The position numbers and the translations under genes are program-made. From Ramazzottius varieornatus (lineage: Eukaryota > Tardigrada > Eutardigrada > Parachela > Ramazzottiidae), in assembly GCA_001949185.1 (NCBI GenBank), contig BDGG01000002.1, forward strand, positions 3,713,427-3,777,426: 64,000 nt of DNA, in the 5' to 3' direction. The notes beneath the pieces are model-generated. The model had not been told where the DNA came from and ran no database searches. It saw nothing but the letters and a program-made list of their open reading frames with translations. Position 1 is the first letter of the stretch. The number at the start of each line of letters is the position of its first letter. Of this stretch, positions 1-11,228 are shown piece after piece.

Positions 1-451
1 CGAGTAATACGAGCACCGATAAGGAACTTAACGACAGAAAAGTTCTCGTCCTTCACGAGAAAAACCTAAACCACTCCATCGACGTCTAGAAGATGAGGTG
101 CTTCCCACTCATCGTTGTTCCCTTTTGCAGTATAGTGTAGCTCGAAGGAAGTAGATGGACTCCAAGAAACGAACCAGGAAGAATGGTTTTTCCATTTCTG
201 CAATTTTTGATCACTTTTGTCGAGCAAGCTGGGTGCATTGCACACCGACATCCCGTCGAACAACCTTGGGAGATAATTTTCTGAGCGACACGCGGCACTA
301 ATCGTGGCAGGCATAATGATGGATAGTGTTAGTCCTTTCTTGCCCCCTTGCTCGCTGTTTATGGCGACAAAGATAAGCACCGTGTGGTGTAGTTGCTGAT
401 TAGGCGCCTTCATCGGCAATCTGATGGCAAGCACCAAGTTTATCTTCTGAG
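1..451. other. Upstream region of the RNF gene, no supported gene
   Basis: No coding region can be supported here. A good 3' splice signal (pyrimidine tract then TTTTGCAG) ends near 128, and another (CTTGCAG) ends at 515 inside the next gene, so 5' exons of the following ubiquitin ligase gene may lie here or left of the window. Open frames on the minus strand show no motif and overlap these signals. Confidence 0.4.
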
Positions 452-3400
452 ATGGCAGCACGAACTCTCAACTTCCTCGCAGCCATTAGCTCAGTTCCTT
501 TTCTGTGTCTTGCAGTGTTCAGTCCCGCAACGCCACCGGAAGGCTCGAGTCAGCAGCAGCAACAGCAGACTCCTCCAGACTACGCCGCTAACCACCTGGC
601 ACGCTTCGCGCGCATTCATTCCTTCATGGAAGCTCGTCGAAGGGAGTCAGAATCCTCCGCAGCAACAGCTGGTACGCGCGGTTCAAGGGGGCAGTCCCCG
701 GCAAGACTTTCCACGGCTTCGCCGATACGAAGTCAGCTGGGTATCGTTCCCGCAGAACTCGACAGCGTTCCTCCCAATGTCAACCCTTTCATGGGTCTGA
801 ATCGAGGACAGTCCCGTCCGAGCGTTATCCGCAGGTCCCCACCACAAAGCTCAGGTAACCATCGAGCTCCCAAATTTTTTGCTGACCCGTCCCTGAAATG
901 GTTAATGCTGTCATGCTTTGCCTTGTTGAACGCCATGCACAGAGCATGTTTTCTGAGGTAGATTTTGGACCGGGTGTCAGTACTGAATTTCTTGCAGGAA
1001 GTGCCATGCCGTCTGTCGAACCTGGCCAGCGTCAACCTTCCGGCGTACCTCCTCGAAGAGACCGAGAAGTTGTCGACTGGGAGGATGGGACTGTGGATTT
1101 GTTGGGTCGTCAAGAAGGCTTACAGCGTCGACTGATTGCCATGCAGCGGGATCAGCAGGCACGTAACCGCTCGCAGATGGCTATTGAAGAATACTTGCGT
1201 AATATGCGCAGTGGCCAACGTGTACAGGCTTTCCCACCGTACCAACCACCGTACTCCACCACGCGCCAGACCAGCGACGGAGTAACCTACGTGTCGCAGA
1301 ACCCCGTCTACGTCTCGCACTTGGAGTATCCTCCGGCCCCGGTGACCAACAGCCCGGCTTCGTCTTCACCGGCGCAGCCATCAAGTGAAGCTGGACCTTC
1401 GCGGTCGCTGTCGACGCGGATGAGTTCGAGCTCACCCTTAGTCAGCGTTCTCCATAGTAAGCTCTGGAATTTCACAAATATCAACAGCACGGTCACTCGT
1501 TTACGGTAGAGTCATTCTGGGCTTTCTTTTGCAGCGAACCCGGGTCAAGTTCTCTCCGTAGACCGAACCCTTCCGATGCATCGCCGTAGGTTTCCACGTC
1601 TTAACGAATAATTTCGGGGTCTCATCGCTGTAATTTAACTGTCGAATCGAAGCTTGAAAATAGATTCACGGATCTGTCGGTTCGAAGTTTCGTTCGAGCC
1701 GATATTATGAGACAAGTTGGTTTGAGTCGATGCGTATTTCTCTTGTAGGTGTTCGACAGACCATACCGAATTTGGGTCCGCAACATACGGCTTACACCCC
1801 GTCGGCTGAAGTGTACGCAGACCGGGCCGTAGCCGTTGCAGCATCCCCATTGACTTCCAGCGAGCCAATGGAAGTTGAGGGTTCGCTGTATGAAGTCGGT
1901 ATTCGCCTCACTCACCAGGCCAGCCAACAAAACCAGGCACAAGGCACCCAAACAGACCGCATGCCCAGATTCCGTCGCATTTTGCATCCCGTAGGATCCT
2001 CTTCCGGTTAGTAACCCACTTTGCTCCTTGAAACAGACTTTCTTAGTCACTGGAGACATTCCGAATTTGGGCTAATTTGTGCTTTTGGTGTATACCGGAC
2101 GTCGGCGAATAAACTGAACACGATTGTGATATCAAGTAGCGTGCGTTTTCATTGTTACTGGCTGAAAGGTTGCGCCACCTGGGGAGACCATCTGGTTCAA
2201 ACCATTGGTATCTTGGATGAGGTTTAGAAATCGTTGCTTCTTTTGATTGGGTTGACGAAAGGTTTCTGCTTGTAGTTCTAACGGAAGAAGAGACCCGGCT
2301 CAGTGCTGCGGAGCGCATTTCGCGCCGGCGAAGTGAACGAGTAGCCAGCACGCCGTACGATCGTCTCAGCGCATACACGCAGACCTTCACCGACCGAGGT
2401 TCTATCCAGCAGGCCCAGCCTCTCAGCCATCATGTGGAGACCATTACACCGTTCATGGCTGGCATTCCGGACTACGGAACACTCCGGGAACCTTCCAGCA
2501 ACACCTGGCGCCAAGAACGGGAAACTCGAATGCAGGCCGACATGCAGCAGCGCATCAATGCGGAAATGCATGTGAGAGAACGCGTGCGAGCCGCGGTTGA
2601 AGCTCGTGAGTTTCCTCGAAGCACTTCGCATGTTACCGGTAAGTCTCCTTCTCAAGGTTAGAGCCTGGCGAACAAACTCGACCAGATCGTTTTACAAAGT
2701 GGCGCACGCTTCCGGTATTATTAGCTGGCAGAGTGCGCTACCTGGGATATCTCAACAGGATTATTTTTCCAAGTGCGCACTTTGCCGGTTAATAACACCG
2801 GAGACCTGCGCCACCTGCGAAAACGATTCTGTGGAGTCGGCTTGCCGAGCTCTCAGATGCTCTTGCAGTTCTTTGGTTGACGTTTATGGGTGTTGTTTAG
2901 TTGCAGGAGAGCGTCTTTCAGTGGACCAGCAGATTCCCACGCGGCATACGGGTGTCAGTCGGGACCTCAATCCCTACTACCAGCAGATTCGGAACGACCA
3001 GGAGGGTAACGCCGAACGTCGGCGGAGACTGTACTACATCCCGCAGAACCCGGCGGTACCTCCGAGTGTGGGTGTCCACTACCACCGTCTTCCGGCGTCG
3101 TTACTGCACTTCATGGAGTCTGGCGCCATCTTTATGCACCATGACGGCGAACCCAAACTGGTAACCGAAACTTTTCACATCCTGCCGACAATTTCAAACT
3201 GAAACGTCTACGTTTCAAAAATTGGATATCAGTTTCATCAGACCTTTTTTCATAAGCAGTTCAAAATGTGCTGCTACGATGAAACCATAAGATTTTCGTG
3301 CTGGAAGAGTTCATCAAACACGGACGAGTTTCAAAAGCCGGTTGTCGGTGAATTTTCTATGATCGTTTTAGACGCTTGTAGCGCTAAAAGCAGTGAAAAC

Positions 3401-4009
3401 GGTGCGTTAATTTTTCGAACTATTGCTAGAAGAAAAAGAATGGACCAGAAAAGGTGTGGTGGTTTTTGCGTGTCGCGAACAGGTTTCTTGCATAAAATAG
3501 CTGTTGCTTTTGTCTTTTGCAGATATTGGAGCAAGACGTGATTTCTGCCATTGCCGTCGACACGCAGTCTTTCAAGTTTGACAATCAGTTTGCCGCCACG
3601 GAGGAATGCATCATTTGTTTCGATGAATTCGCCCTGCAACAGGAAGTTCGGTTCGTGCACTTTCAGACTTCCTTCTTTCCCTGTCCTTCCTTTCAGCAAG
3701 TCCGTCCGTCAAGCAGAATAATGAGGGCTAATGAGTTCTTTCTTTGGTTTCAGGGTCCTATCGTGCAACTCCACCCATCGATTCCACAAAGAATGCATCG
3801 ACAAATGGCTGATCAAGAACAAACCCAACTGCCCCATTTGCCGACGCATTCTCCCCAGCCTTAATCAACCCAAAGAGCCCGTCGTCAACATGGAACAGGA
3901 AGCTGGTCCTTCCCATACACATGGCGGTCATAGTGTTAGACCTTCCAGCAGCACTGAAGCCAGCGAAGGCTTCCCATTGCTTCCTGATTTACTAGCTGAC
4001 TATGTCTAG
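452..4009 (+). CDS. RING-H2 E3 ubiquitin ligase, RNF38/RNF44-like (7 exons)
   Basis: Predicted E3 ubiquitin-protein ligase. Exons by splice signal and phase: 452-854, 998-1456, 1749-2006, 2276-2638, 2907-3160, 3523-3650, 3754-4009; all junctions stay in frame and give about 706 residues. The first ~600 residues are low complexity (poly-Q near the N-terminus, Ser/Pro/Arg/Gln rich, probably disordered). A RING-H2 finger lies at about 608-651: Cys608, Cys611, Cys626, His630, His633, Cys636, Cys648, Cys651, with the typical FHKECIDKWL core. The RING is split by an intron in the Arg622 codon. Compared with the usual CNHxFH spacing there are two extra residues (CNSTHRFH). About 55 residues follow the RING, whereas RNF38/44 end close to it. 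RNF38/44 place the RING C-terminally after a long disordered region, which fits. The start is uncertain: an acceptor ending at 515 suggests translation may begin in an upstream exon. Two introns carry copies of the GTGGCGCA hairpin repeat. Confidence 0.85.
2134..2181 (+). repeat. GTGGCGCA-type short hairpin repeat (intronic copy 1)
   Basis: The right arm TGCGCCACCTGG pairs with a partly decayed left arm AAGTAGCGTGCG. The loop contains ATTGTTACTGGCTGAAAG, shared with copies at 44212 and 49672. Homology to the 49672 copy continues right for about 25 bases (CTGGTTCAAA). It lies in the fourth segment of the RNF gene's introns (2007-2275). Confidence 0.75.
2698..2745 (+). repeat. GTGGCGCA-type short hairpin repeat (intronic copy 2)
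   Basis: The left arm AGTGGCGCAC and right arm GTGCGCTACCTGG flank a loop with ATTATTAGCTGGCAGAG, matching the family core ATTGTTACTGGCTGAAAG. The upstream flank GACCAGATCG is shared with other copies. It lies in the RNF intron 2639-2906. Confidence 0.75.
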
Positions 4010-5147
4010 GAATGAAAATACCCCTTGGCTTTCTTTCCCAATGAGTAAACCAGAGAAAAGCGCTCACTTTCTGTATAATTTTCTTCTTTCTCGCATACCT
4101 AAAATTAACTGCAGGGATAAACTATGAAATGTTTCCGTTCTTCCAGCTTACTTTTTTTGTAGGTAAATACTGTTGTCCTTGTTTCACCATGGTTTTACCT
4201 TTTCCATTTTAACGATTAAGAAAAACAAACAATGTGCGAGAATATTTCGGTTCTTTTTATTCTGTTACCTTTTGACTGTTGTTCCGTTTTTCGCGTTACT
4301 AATAGCCTGTCAAATTGTGGAGTTGTTTGCTGTCGTACTTTGTACATTCTTCTGTGGATTTTGCTGTACCGAACAGATACCTGTGCAGTTTACTTTATAG
4401 TTGTACATTTGGATAAAATGTAAAAGATCACAAGGTCAGAGCTATCAGAGGAAGCAACACATTTTGGGTCCTCAGGTTTTACTGGCGCTGTCTGGACAGT
4501 ACAGTATCAAAAATGGTTTGATGCAACGATCGATAACTAAACAAGGTATAGTACTCGATAACTAGTTACTGATGGATGCGCGGGGGAATCGATTCCATCT
4601 GGGAGGACCCTTGAAGCATTTTCGCGGACAAGTTGCGGTGAAGGCTAGTCAAGTACAGCGCACTTCCTTCACTCGCCGGCCTTTACAAAACGGAAAGGAC
4701 CAACACACACACCAGTCCCGACTCTGAAAGTGAAGTGACTCCATTAATTCTGGATTTATCACGTTCGGCTTGATGTGCCCATAGGCCCCAGTTGACATTT
4801 CGACAACAAGGAAGTACAGCCGGCCGAAGTAAGTCGACATTGTCACGCTTCCTCGTCTTTTCATCACGTGTCAAAGCGCGTGAACCAACGTACGTTGAGA
4901 ATGGCGAAGAACCCAGCTGAAGCTTGGCGTGTACAAGCCAATCAAAGTCCAAGCTTTTGTCCCTTGACGGACAACGGTCTTCGACGTGGTAATCACTGAT
5001 TGGGGGCGTCTGGTTTCTAAACGGATATAACCTCCAGAAAGAAAGTAATGTGGAAGAGCTGAACGACGGGTCAGGGAGCACGTTTTCCATCAGCAAAGAG
5101 CTTTTCCAGCTGTATTCCTCCAGGCCATATGTCATCACTTAGATTGA
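4010..5147. other. Intergenic: 3' ends of two converging genes
   Basis: The left part, after the RNF stop at 4009, is AT-rich and probably 3' untranslated sequence. Open frames on both strands (4173-4423 plus, 4649-5138 minus) have no motif, no splice support and implausible composition. No repeat structure stands out. Confidence 0.5.
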
Positions 5148-6092
5148 CTACTGCATCTGGGAATGAAACCAGCTCTCCTCGGTGTTGTGCAGCCAATTGA
5201 AGATCATCAAGTTTCTCGAGTATTTGGACAGGGCCTTTCCTTGTTCCCGCTCGATATCGCCGTCGGTAAGGGTGCGCATCTTTTCCGGCTCCGGGAAGAC
5301 TTGAACACGTTTCTCCGGCCTTGGCGAAGCACTACCCGTGCTACTCCGATCCGAGTCAGCTATGGAAGGCTTCTTGCTCCTTCTTCTCCGTATCAGTTCA
5401 TTGAAGGAGAAGTTCAGGAATTTTCGCTTGATCCTCTGCCGTAACTTCGACCGCTTGACTTGCGCAGGTAGATTAGCCGCAGTAACGTCATCTTGCAATA
5501 AGGCATTATTCACATCGTCAGGGTATGACACGACCGCTGAGATGCGCTCATGTGCGCCAGTTCGATCGTTAAAATTGATCGGCTCACCTTTATCGTCAAA
5601 GAACATGCTAATCTCATCATCGAAGTCCGAGTTGACCGACAAAGAAGGATCGGAGACGGCAGCCGGTCCTTCCCTCAGGGCATCGTCATGTTCCGGGCAT
5701 GTGGCGGTCCGAATGTCTGAGAAGCTGAAACAGCGAGTAATCTGGTGAGGCTTCACGAAAGCGTTCTGACCGGGTATGAGGAACTCTTGGTCCGCATGAC
5801 GAACAGGGATGTCGACGGAGACATTCAGTGACATCCGTTCAAAGTTTGTGTTAAGCGTTTCGCGGGACTTGGACAGTTGAGCCAGGCGTTTCCGTCGGTG
5901 AGCACCGTCAATTCCGCCAAGGTTGCTGGCCATGGACATGACGGAGAAATCACTGGCGATGGACTCGCGGCTGGGTGAACGAAAACCTCCGCGCATTCCG
6001 GGTGCTTGCAAATATTGTATCGGAAGTAAAGTATTTCCGTACCGAGGAGCCGTTGACTTTGGTGGAAGAGCTTCCATGTTTTTGGACGCCAT
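5148..6092 (-). CDS. Uncharacterised 314-residue Ser/Arg-rich cytosolic protein
   Basis: I do not recognise the family. One uninterrupted exon encodes 314 residues with no signal peptide or membrane segment. The sequence is Ser-rich and probably largely disordered: RSPSRESIASDFSVMSMAS at about 38-56, a second Ser/Phe motif FSFSDI near 132, an acidic stretch near 160-175, then a strongly basic cluster (KRSKLRQRIKRKF, RRRRSKK) at about 215-245. The C-terminal 45 residues (TLTDGDIEREQGKALSKYSR and the following NLMIFNWLH) look like a conserved amphipathic segment. The basic cluster could serve as a nuclear signal or bind acidic lipid; that is inference. It converges with the RNF gene. The start ATG at 6092 is the first in frame, but 5' exons cannot be excluded. 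Confidence 0.6.
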   Translation of the reverse strand: MASKNMEALPPKSTAPRYGNTLLPIQYLQAPGMRGGFRSPSRESIASDFSVMSMASNLGGIDGAHRRKRLAQLSKSRETLNTNFERMSLNVSVDIPVRHADQEFLIPGQNAFVKPHQITRCFSFSDIRTATCPEHDDALREGPAAVSDPSLSVNSDFDDEISMFFDDKGEPINFNDRTGAHERISAVVSYPDDVNNALLQDDVTAANLPAQVKRSKLRQRIKRKFLNFSFNELIRRRRSKKPSIADSDRSSTGSASPRPEKRVQVFPEPEKMRTLTDGDIEREQGKALSKYSRNLMIFNWLHNTEESWFHSQMQ

Positions 6093-8888
6093 CGTATGTC
6101 AGTTATCCATACGGGCACCCGATCGATTATTCAATAAACTGTCAGAAATGTTACCGTCCTTTTGAATATTTAACTGTCGGATCCGTGCTGATGGTTACAA
6201 TTCTGGATAAGGAAGGTAAACTGGAGGAGGAGGACAGTGTAAGTATCTCACGCTGTATTGATCGGAATTGAATCTGCTCTAGACGATAATAATTCCAAAC
6301 GACGTTGGGATATTCATGGGAAACTTCGAAAGGAGTTGGACGGTAGGCGCATATTGATAAGAGTCAAATAGGGGGAACAATGGCAGTTTTGTTGAAATAG
6401 AATTTGCATATGAACTCTTGTACGATGACTAGCTGCATAGTCAATATCCGAGATGACGAAGAGAACTCCCGAAAAAGAGTGAGTAAACTTGGCTTACGTC
6501 GATGGCGAGTTGACGGAGTACGGCGTACTTTGCGGCGTGGCTGCGCAAACTAGTGGCGGGTTTTTGTGGTGATCAATAAATTTACTACGACACGCCGATC
6601 GATCTGGGTCTTAGGGAGTCTGTTACAGCTTCGTCATTCTCGTTAAGCCGAGCTTTTTTGCACTGCGCTTCCAGATCACTTCTAGACTGTCTCTCCATCG
6701 GGATCGCCTGGGAATCCCGTCCACGGCTTTATAAGGCCACGTCGTCGCAGCGGGGAGTGCGTACGTGCTCTAGTCGCAGAGCACGGCTCCTTGTCAAAAT
6801 AAACATACCGGCATACCATTGCAAACACGATACATCAGAAAAATACGTCGGAGCTTTCAGACGAAGGTTCTTTGATTGCAGAATGACTGACCCGATATTT
6901 TACGGTCAGAATCTGCTGCATGTTGATGTAACCTGAAACTTCCGGATTGGCGCGCTCGTACCTTTGACAGAGTCAAATGTCAGCTGCTCCAGCACCCAGA
7001 TCCTCTTTCGCCCTGAGGTTCGTATAATCCTCCCGGCCGAGAAGAAGAGGTTAGTGTGGATTGCTTATCGGTCTTAAATTACTAATATCTGAAATATCCG
7101 ACTAGTGTCGATTACGCTGAACATGATGGAAGTCATGTGGAGTTCTCTCGCCTAGCTCGGTATACGTAACCCTCTTCGAGAACATGGGGATGTATGTTAT
7201 CCAACACCGCATTTGACATTTTGAGCTAACAACCTGACAGAAGCATTTTTCACTTGCCACCCTCGTATGCTTTAGAACGATCCTTTTATCGTGCGTAACG
7301 ATTCCGAACATGAAGGTCCGGAAATATACTGCTCGGGTAATGCTCTCGTTGAACCTAATAATATGGATATAGGTCGAACGCATCCAGATCTTTTGGTCAC
7401 ACGGAGCAATCATATGCTAACAAATTTGCGGGAGACCCGTCATTAGTATGCAATTCAGTGCCAGAACAGTCAAGAGTCGCGTCCCACATTTCATTCATTC
7501 CCTGCTTCTCTGATTGCAACTCAAGTCTAGCCCATCTGCCGCATTTGAAGGGAATAATCCACGCTGACATTTCTGGCTTACTGGGCGTTTGCCTGCATAC
7601 CATCACTTTCATTTCCGCCTCTACAGCACAAATTTAGTATAACGAGCACTGGTAGAAAACTGTTGAAGACGGAAGGCGCTAAATGGCCCGCTCTGGAACA
7701 GTTTTGGTATGGATCTTCCACAACCCATACACCTTTGCTTTCATATAAAGTATTCCACACCCTTTTTTCGCGGTTACGCCACATGAGAGGAAACAACAGG
7801 TGGTCTTTCGGAGACGGAAATGGTTCTAACTGAAATGGCTTCCGCTACGCCGGTTGCGAGGCATCAACACTTACCTGCACGTACCGTTACACCCACATGC
7901 AGGAACTCGCAGCGTCACGACCAAAGTCCCGAGCATTTTATGGTTTTTCTTCAGTCGTGCGACACATGCCAGATCTTGTCCACCACCAGAGCTTAATTAA
8001 CGTGTATAATAAAGTACCGGTATGACAGAGCTAGTTTTGCAGTTCGCAAGATCCGACTGGTGAATCAGTGGATAATGAGCCTCACGAAGAGAGTTCGTAA
8101 TACACAACACTGGAATCCTGCGCTATGATTACGCGTACCGAAATCGATCAGTGGCATCTCATCGCCCTCGTCGGCAAACTGGTTGAATATCGGTATGATG
8201 GATAACATGTACTTCGAAAAGTGGCCAATCTTCCGCACGGCGGACTGGTTAAGATTTTGAAGAAATTCAACCGAAATGACGTTCACTTGAGTCACTTGAC
8301 TGTAGTGAGTGTAGTCTGAAGCAACCGCTGGTTCGTGCCTGAAAACCGCATAAGAAAGTTTACCAAAAGCGCTCATATATTGGGATTATATAGGAAGTCA
8401 GCAAATGGGTATATATCGGTGGCCCAATTTGGGGACAAACGCTCTCCAGTCCAATTGTTCAGCAAACGAGTTTGAAGTTTTGGGACCCCAAGGGCAAAGT
8501 TAAACTGCTGATGCAATCTGGTGTATCAGACATTGAGGAACACACTGCTGAAGTTGGCTAGTGGTCAGATGACTTCGTCAAAAAAGTCTGAAGTGATTCG
8601 TAGTTTCGACTGAATAAAGTTATGACGTGACAATGACGTCATACAGCCCGAATGTGCGTCTGCTCTTTTGTGACAATAAACCTCCATGTGGGAGTGCTTC
8701 AGCTACTAATCACGCCTGGATTTGTTGGCAAACTCTTCTGAACAGGGCGAACAGATTTGTGACACTTCTATCCGTGGCGAAGCGTGGCAGTTCCACCACA
8801 CGATACCTTTTGAGTTTCATGTCAGAAAACGGTCGTTTGGAGTCAGAAAAGCATGTCCTCAGATTGGGCTGCCAAAACCCAAATGGAT
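6093..8888. other. Gene-poor intergenic region
   Basis: Many short open frames occur on both strands, none with a recognisable domain or a consistent exon chain. A TATA-like TTTATAAGG lies at 6728-6736 without a convincing downstream gene. A 103-codon minus-strand frame (8065-8376) starts close to a TATATAAT motif but has no other support. No long repeat was seen. Confidence 0.4.
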
Positions 8889-8970
8889 TCACCCAGACCG
8901 TTTTCCCAGTGGCGCATATTCTCGTCCAGTAACAAAGGAACCGTGCGCCACAGAAGAAACCGATTTGCCC
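8889..8970 (-). repeat. GTGGCGCA-type short hairpin repeat (intergenic copy)
   Basis: CAGTGGCGCAT at about 8906 pairs with GTGCGCCACAG at about 8943. Read on the minus strand, the loop contains TTTGTTACTGG, the family core. The flank ACCCAGACCGTTTT resembles the flank of the 44212 copy. Confidence 0.7.
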
Positions 8971-9099
8971 AACGAGGAGCGGGTCATAACTTTGTCCACT
9001 GGCTAAAACTTTGTACAGTATGCCACGAGCTAGTTATACTTGGGTCTTGCCACGTATGTGACGTAGTGTACGAAGTCATAGGCAGTGGTAAAATTACAC

Positions 9100-9638
9100 T
9101 TATATTCGTAGGACCCGCATCTCGGGAACGCATATTATCAATGTATTCACTTGCCCTTCTAACCTGCCGATCAGAGCGATCTTTCCCCGATGGTGTTGCT
9201 CTACGATACCCTTGGGCCGTTCACTAATCTTCGCCAAATCTTCCTCGCTCACCGGTGGGAAATGTGCATCGACGATGTCCGCCGAATTCTTTTCCGTCTG
9301 GTTGCCCAGATCGATATCGAACCTTTCGAAATACTGGCGCACTTCCTCGTCCTGTTCCCCAAGATGTCCTCACCCATACCCTCTCGGAAGTCTAAATGTC
9401 GAGCCCCAGCGCTGCCTGATGCAGAATCAGCTAGCCGACATTTCGGTGCGAAAAACTTCGGTGTGTCTTCAAGATCATCATCTTCGTCTCCTTCGCCATC
9501 CTGACCATCGTCCTCCGTATCCTCCCAGTCATCTTCCTCGCGAGCACTTTGCCCTTGGTTAGCTCCAGTCTTGTAATATTTTGGGTAGTTCATGTTGTAT
9601 ATCCAGCGGCCTTGAAAGCCATGTCCATGAAGACCCAT
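9100..9638 (-). pseudogene. Acidic-protein gene with an apparent 1-base frameshift
   Basis: The family is not recognised. A minus-strand coding segment begins near ATG 9638, just after a good acceptor (CTAACCTAG, ending at 9644), and reads a glycine/tyrosine-rich start (GFQGRWIYNMNYPKYYKTG), then a very acidic stretch (EEDDWEDTEDDGQDGEGDED) and on to about 9357. There the natural-looking protein continues one frame over as EVRQYFERFDIDLGNQTEK and on to about 9100 or to a splice donor at 9163. One extra base in the four-C run 9357-9360 would restore one frame. This is either a sequencing/assembly indel or a recent disabling mutation. An upstream exon is likely, since a GTGAGT donor lies near 9708. 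Confidence 0.45.
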
Positions 9639-9736
9639 GTTCACTAGGTTAGTGCACTTCCAGCCCAGTCGAGTTCTTGGTCTCTGTTCTAACGTTCTCC
9701 ACTCACAGGTCCTACGCACAAAATCTGATTTAACTG

Positions 9737-9968
9737 ACGAAGGGAATTTGCCATCGCTCCAGTCTTATTTCACAAACTGAAACGGCAGAAAGGTAGAGGA
9801 GAGTTTTTTCTATCGACTCGGACAGACTACGCTGGCAGAAGATGCTGACGTCAATTCCGCTTCCCGCCATGATTTTCTTCTGTCTCAGTCGATGGAAAAA
9901 AGTCCCCTCCACCTTTATACCGTTTCAGTTTGTGGAATAAGACTGGAGCGATGGCAAAATCCCTTCGT
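9737..9968. repeat. 230-bp hairpin (MITE-like) element
   Basis: The two ends are near-perfect inverted repeats of about 85-90 bp: ACGAAGGGAATTTGCCATCG at the left and its complement at the right (9948-9968), continuing through the CTCCAGTCTTAT and TAGAGGAGAGTTTTTTC segments. Only about 55 bases separate the arms. No coding capacity. Foldback MITE or remnant of a DNA transposon. Confidence 0.85.
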
Positions 9969-10160
9969 GAGCTTGGAATTAGCGCGAAATCAGCTTGTTA
10001 CCTGATTTAGGCAGGTTCTAAACCAAAAAAAGGCTATGCATTGGCACAAACAAAGCTTCTAATACAAAGCAACCTTCTATCGTGAAATCAGCTTTTCTTC
10101 TGCAAAACCAGCAGTTAGGCTAGGCTGGTTACTGGCTAGTTTTACGATGTGGAAGTCCAC

Positions 10161-10595
10161 CTAGTTTTCGTCAAAGGACTCGCTCCAATAAACTGTCGGG
10201 CGGGAAACCAGTGTTCGTATCTGAGAACCCTTCCTCTCGAACGCCTTCGTGTACAGCTCGTCGAACGCAGCTCCGTTACGTGCTTCCAGGTTCTGAATCG
10301 CCATGCGGTTTCGGATGTTACGTTGCTCCCAAGTCGACGAAGACTTACTATTCAGCAGCATGTTGTCGCCCTTGACGATAAGATTCCTTTTTGGCTTGCT
10401 TTGACAGACGCGAAAAACCCACCAATTTTCGTCATAAAATTTTTTGCAAATTCGGCCAACCTTCCAGTTCGATATTCCGTGAAATGATCCTTGCATTGGA
10501 CTGCCGAGTGTGTTCGACTCCGAAAAATGTTTGATAGATCCTGGCATTACACCAGTGGTATACATGGTCGCTCGTAACTCCCGGTTCGCCTGGAT
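10161..10595 (-). CDS. Uncharacterised small protein gene (partial, 2 exons seen)
   Basis: The family is not recognised. The last exon reads a hydrophilic sequence with an Arg/Glu-rich likely helical segment (WEQRNIRNRMAIQNLEARNG) ending in ESFDEN and a stop at 10161. A 66-bp in-frame interval (10395-10460) has GT...AG ends and breaks the protein's composition, so it is probably an intron. The exon to its right begins after an acceptor (CCCCGAACAG) at about 10596, and its first ATG is at 10565. No signal peptide or membrane segment. An upstream exon is likely. Only splice logic and composition support it. Confidence 0.4.
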   Translation of the reverse strand: MQANRELRATMYTTGVMPGSIKHFSESNTLGSPMQGSFHGISNWKVGRICKKFYDENWWVFRVCQSKPKRNLIVKGDNMLLNSKSSSTWEQRNIRNRMAIQNLEARNGAAFDELYTKAFERKGSQIRTLVSRPTVYWSESFDEN

Positions 10596-10616
10596 CTGTT
10601 CGGGGGCAATGGTCAA

Positions 10617-11228
10617 GCTCGACCGACGACAAGCGTGATGCCTTGATGTAGAAATTCACAGTTAACACTCTCCGTATGACCGTCCTCTTTGTGTATACAA
10701 TCACTCAGTTTTATTCACCTCCCACTTTCAGCTTTTGGTCTTTCGAGGCTGAGTCTTTTTTTTGCATGTACCTCGGTCTTCTCACCAAAGCAGCACTAAT
10801 GACCAGCGGTCAGCAAAACCTTAGCACGCTGGAAATTTTTTCTACGGTTTCGGGTGGTTTTGGTGAAATTTGGTGTTTCGTCTCTTCGCGCGAGACACGT
10901 GCACGGTATTTGCTTAGAAAAAAACTGGAGCACTGGGAACAGTCTTATCTTTCGAAGCCAAGGCAGGGATGAATTTTGTAGTAAGCAGTGCGGTCAGAAG
11001 AAAATCAAGACGACCAGTTCTCCCTTTTGAGATTTGGCGTTCATGGCCTGCCAATTATCCGAATTTTGACATTTCGAAAATTGCCTATTGGTTGGACCAG
11101 CCTCCGCAACACGGTACCAGCCAGTAAAATTCCTGCATACACGAAGAGGACGGTAGTATTCTGCAAACATGAAAACGATCGTGCTGAAAGTGTTAAGTGG
11201 GCGGTTTGAAACGTGGGGGGAAGCATTC
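10617..11228. other. Intergenic with a divergent inverted motif pair
   Basis: ACCGTCCTCTTTGTGTATAC at about 10679 has a near-complement at 11138-11157 (GCATACACGAAGAGGACGGT), suggesting the termini of an old ~480-bp insertion. No coding evidence lies between them. Confidence 0.35.

Noticed and set aside
66-461. 131-codon minus-strand open frame at the left edge
   Set aside because: No motif or signal, implausible composition, and it overlaps plus-strand splice signals of the RNF gene.
1535-1589. Possible extra RNF exon with good AG and GT ends
   Set aside because: Including it breaks the frame; joining 1456 to 1749 directly keeps it.
4683-5138. 151-codon minus-strand frame downstream of the 314-residue gene
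   Set aside because: No recognisable sequence; most likely 3' untranslated DNA.
7102-8376. Series of 70-103-codon minus-strand frames
   Set aside because: No consistent splice chain joins them and none has a motif; only the first ATG near a TATATAAT motif at 8395 is suggestive.
10500-10525. B-box-like GTGTTCGACTCC suggesting a tRNA
   Set aside because: No matching A-box or cloverleaf stems at the right spacing. No tRNA or rRNA was found in the window.
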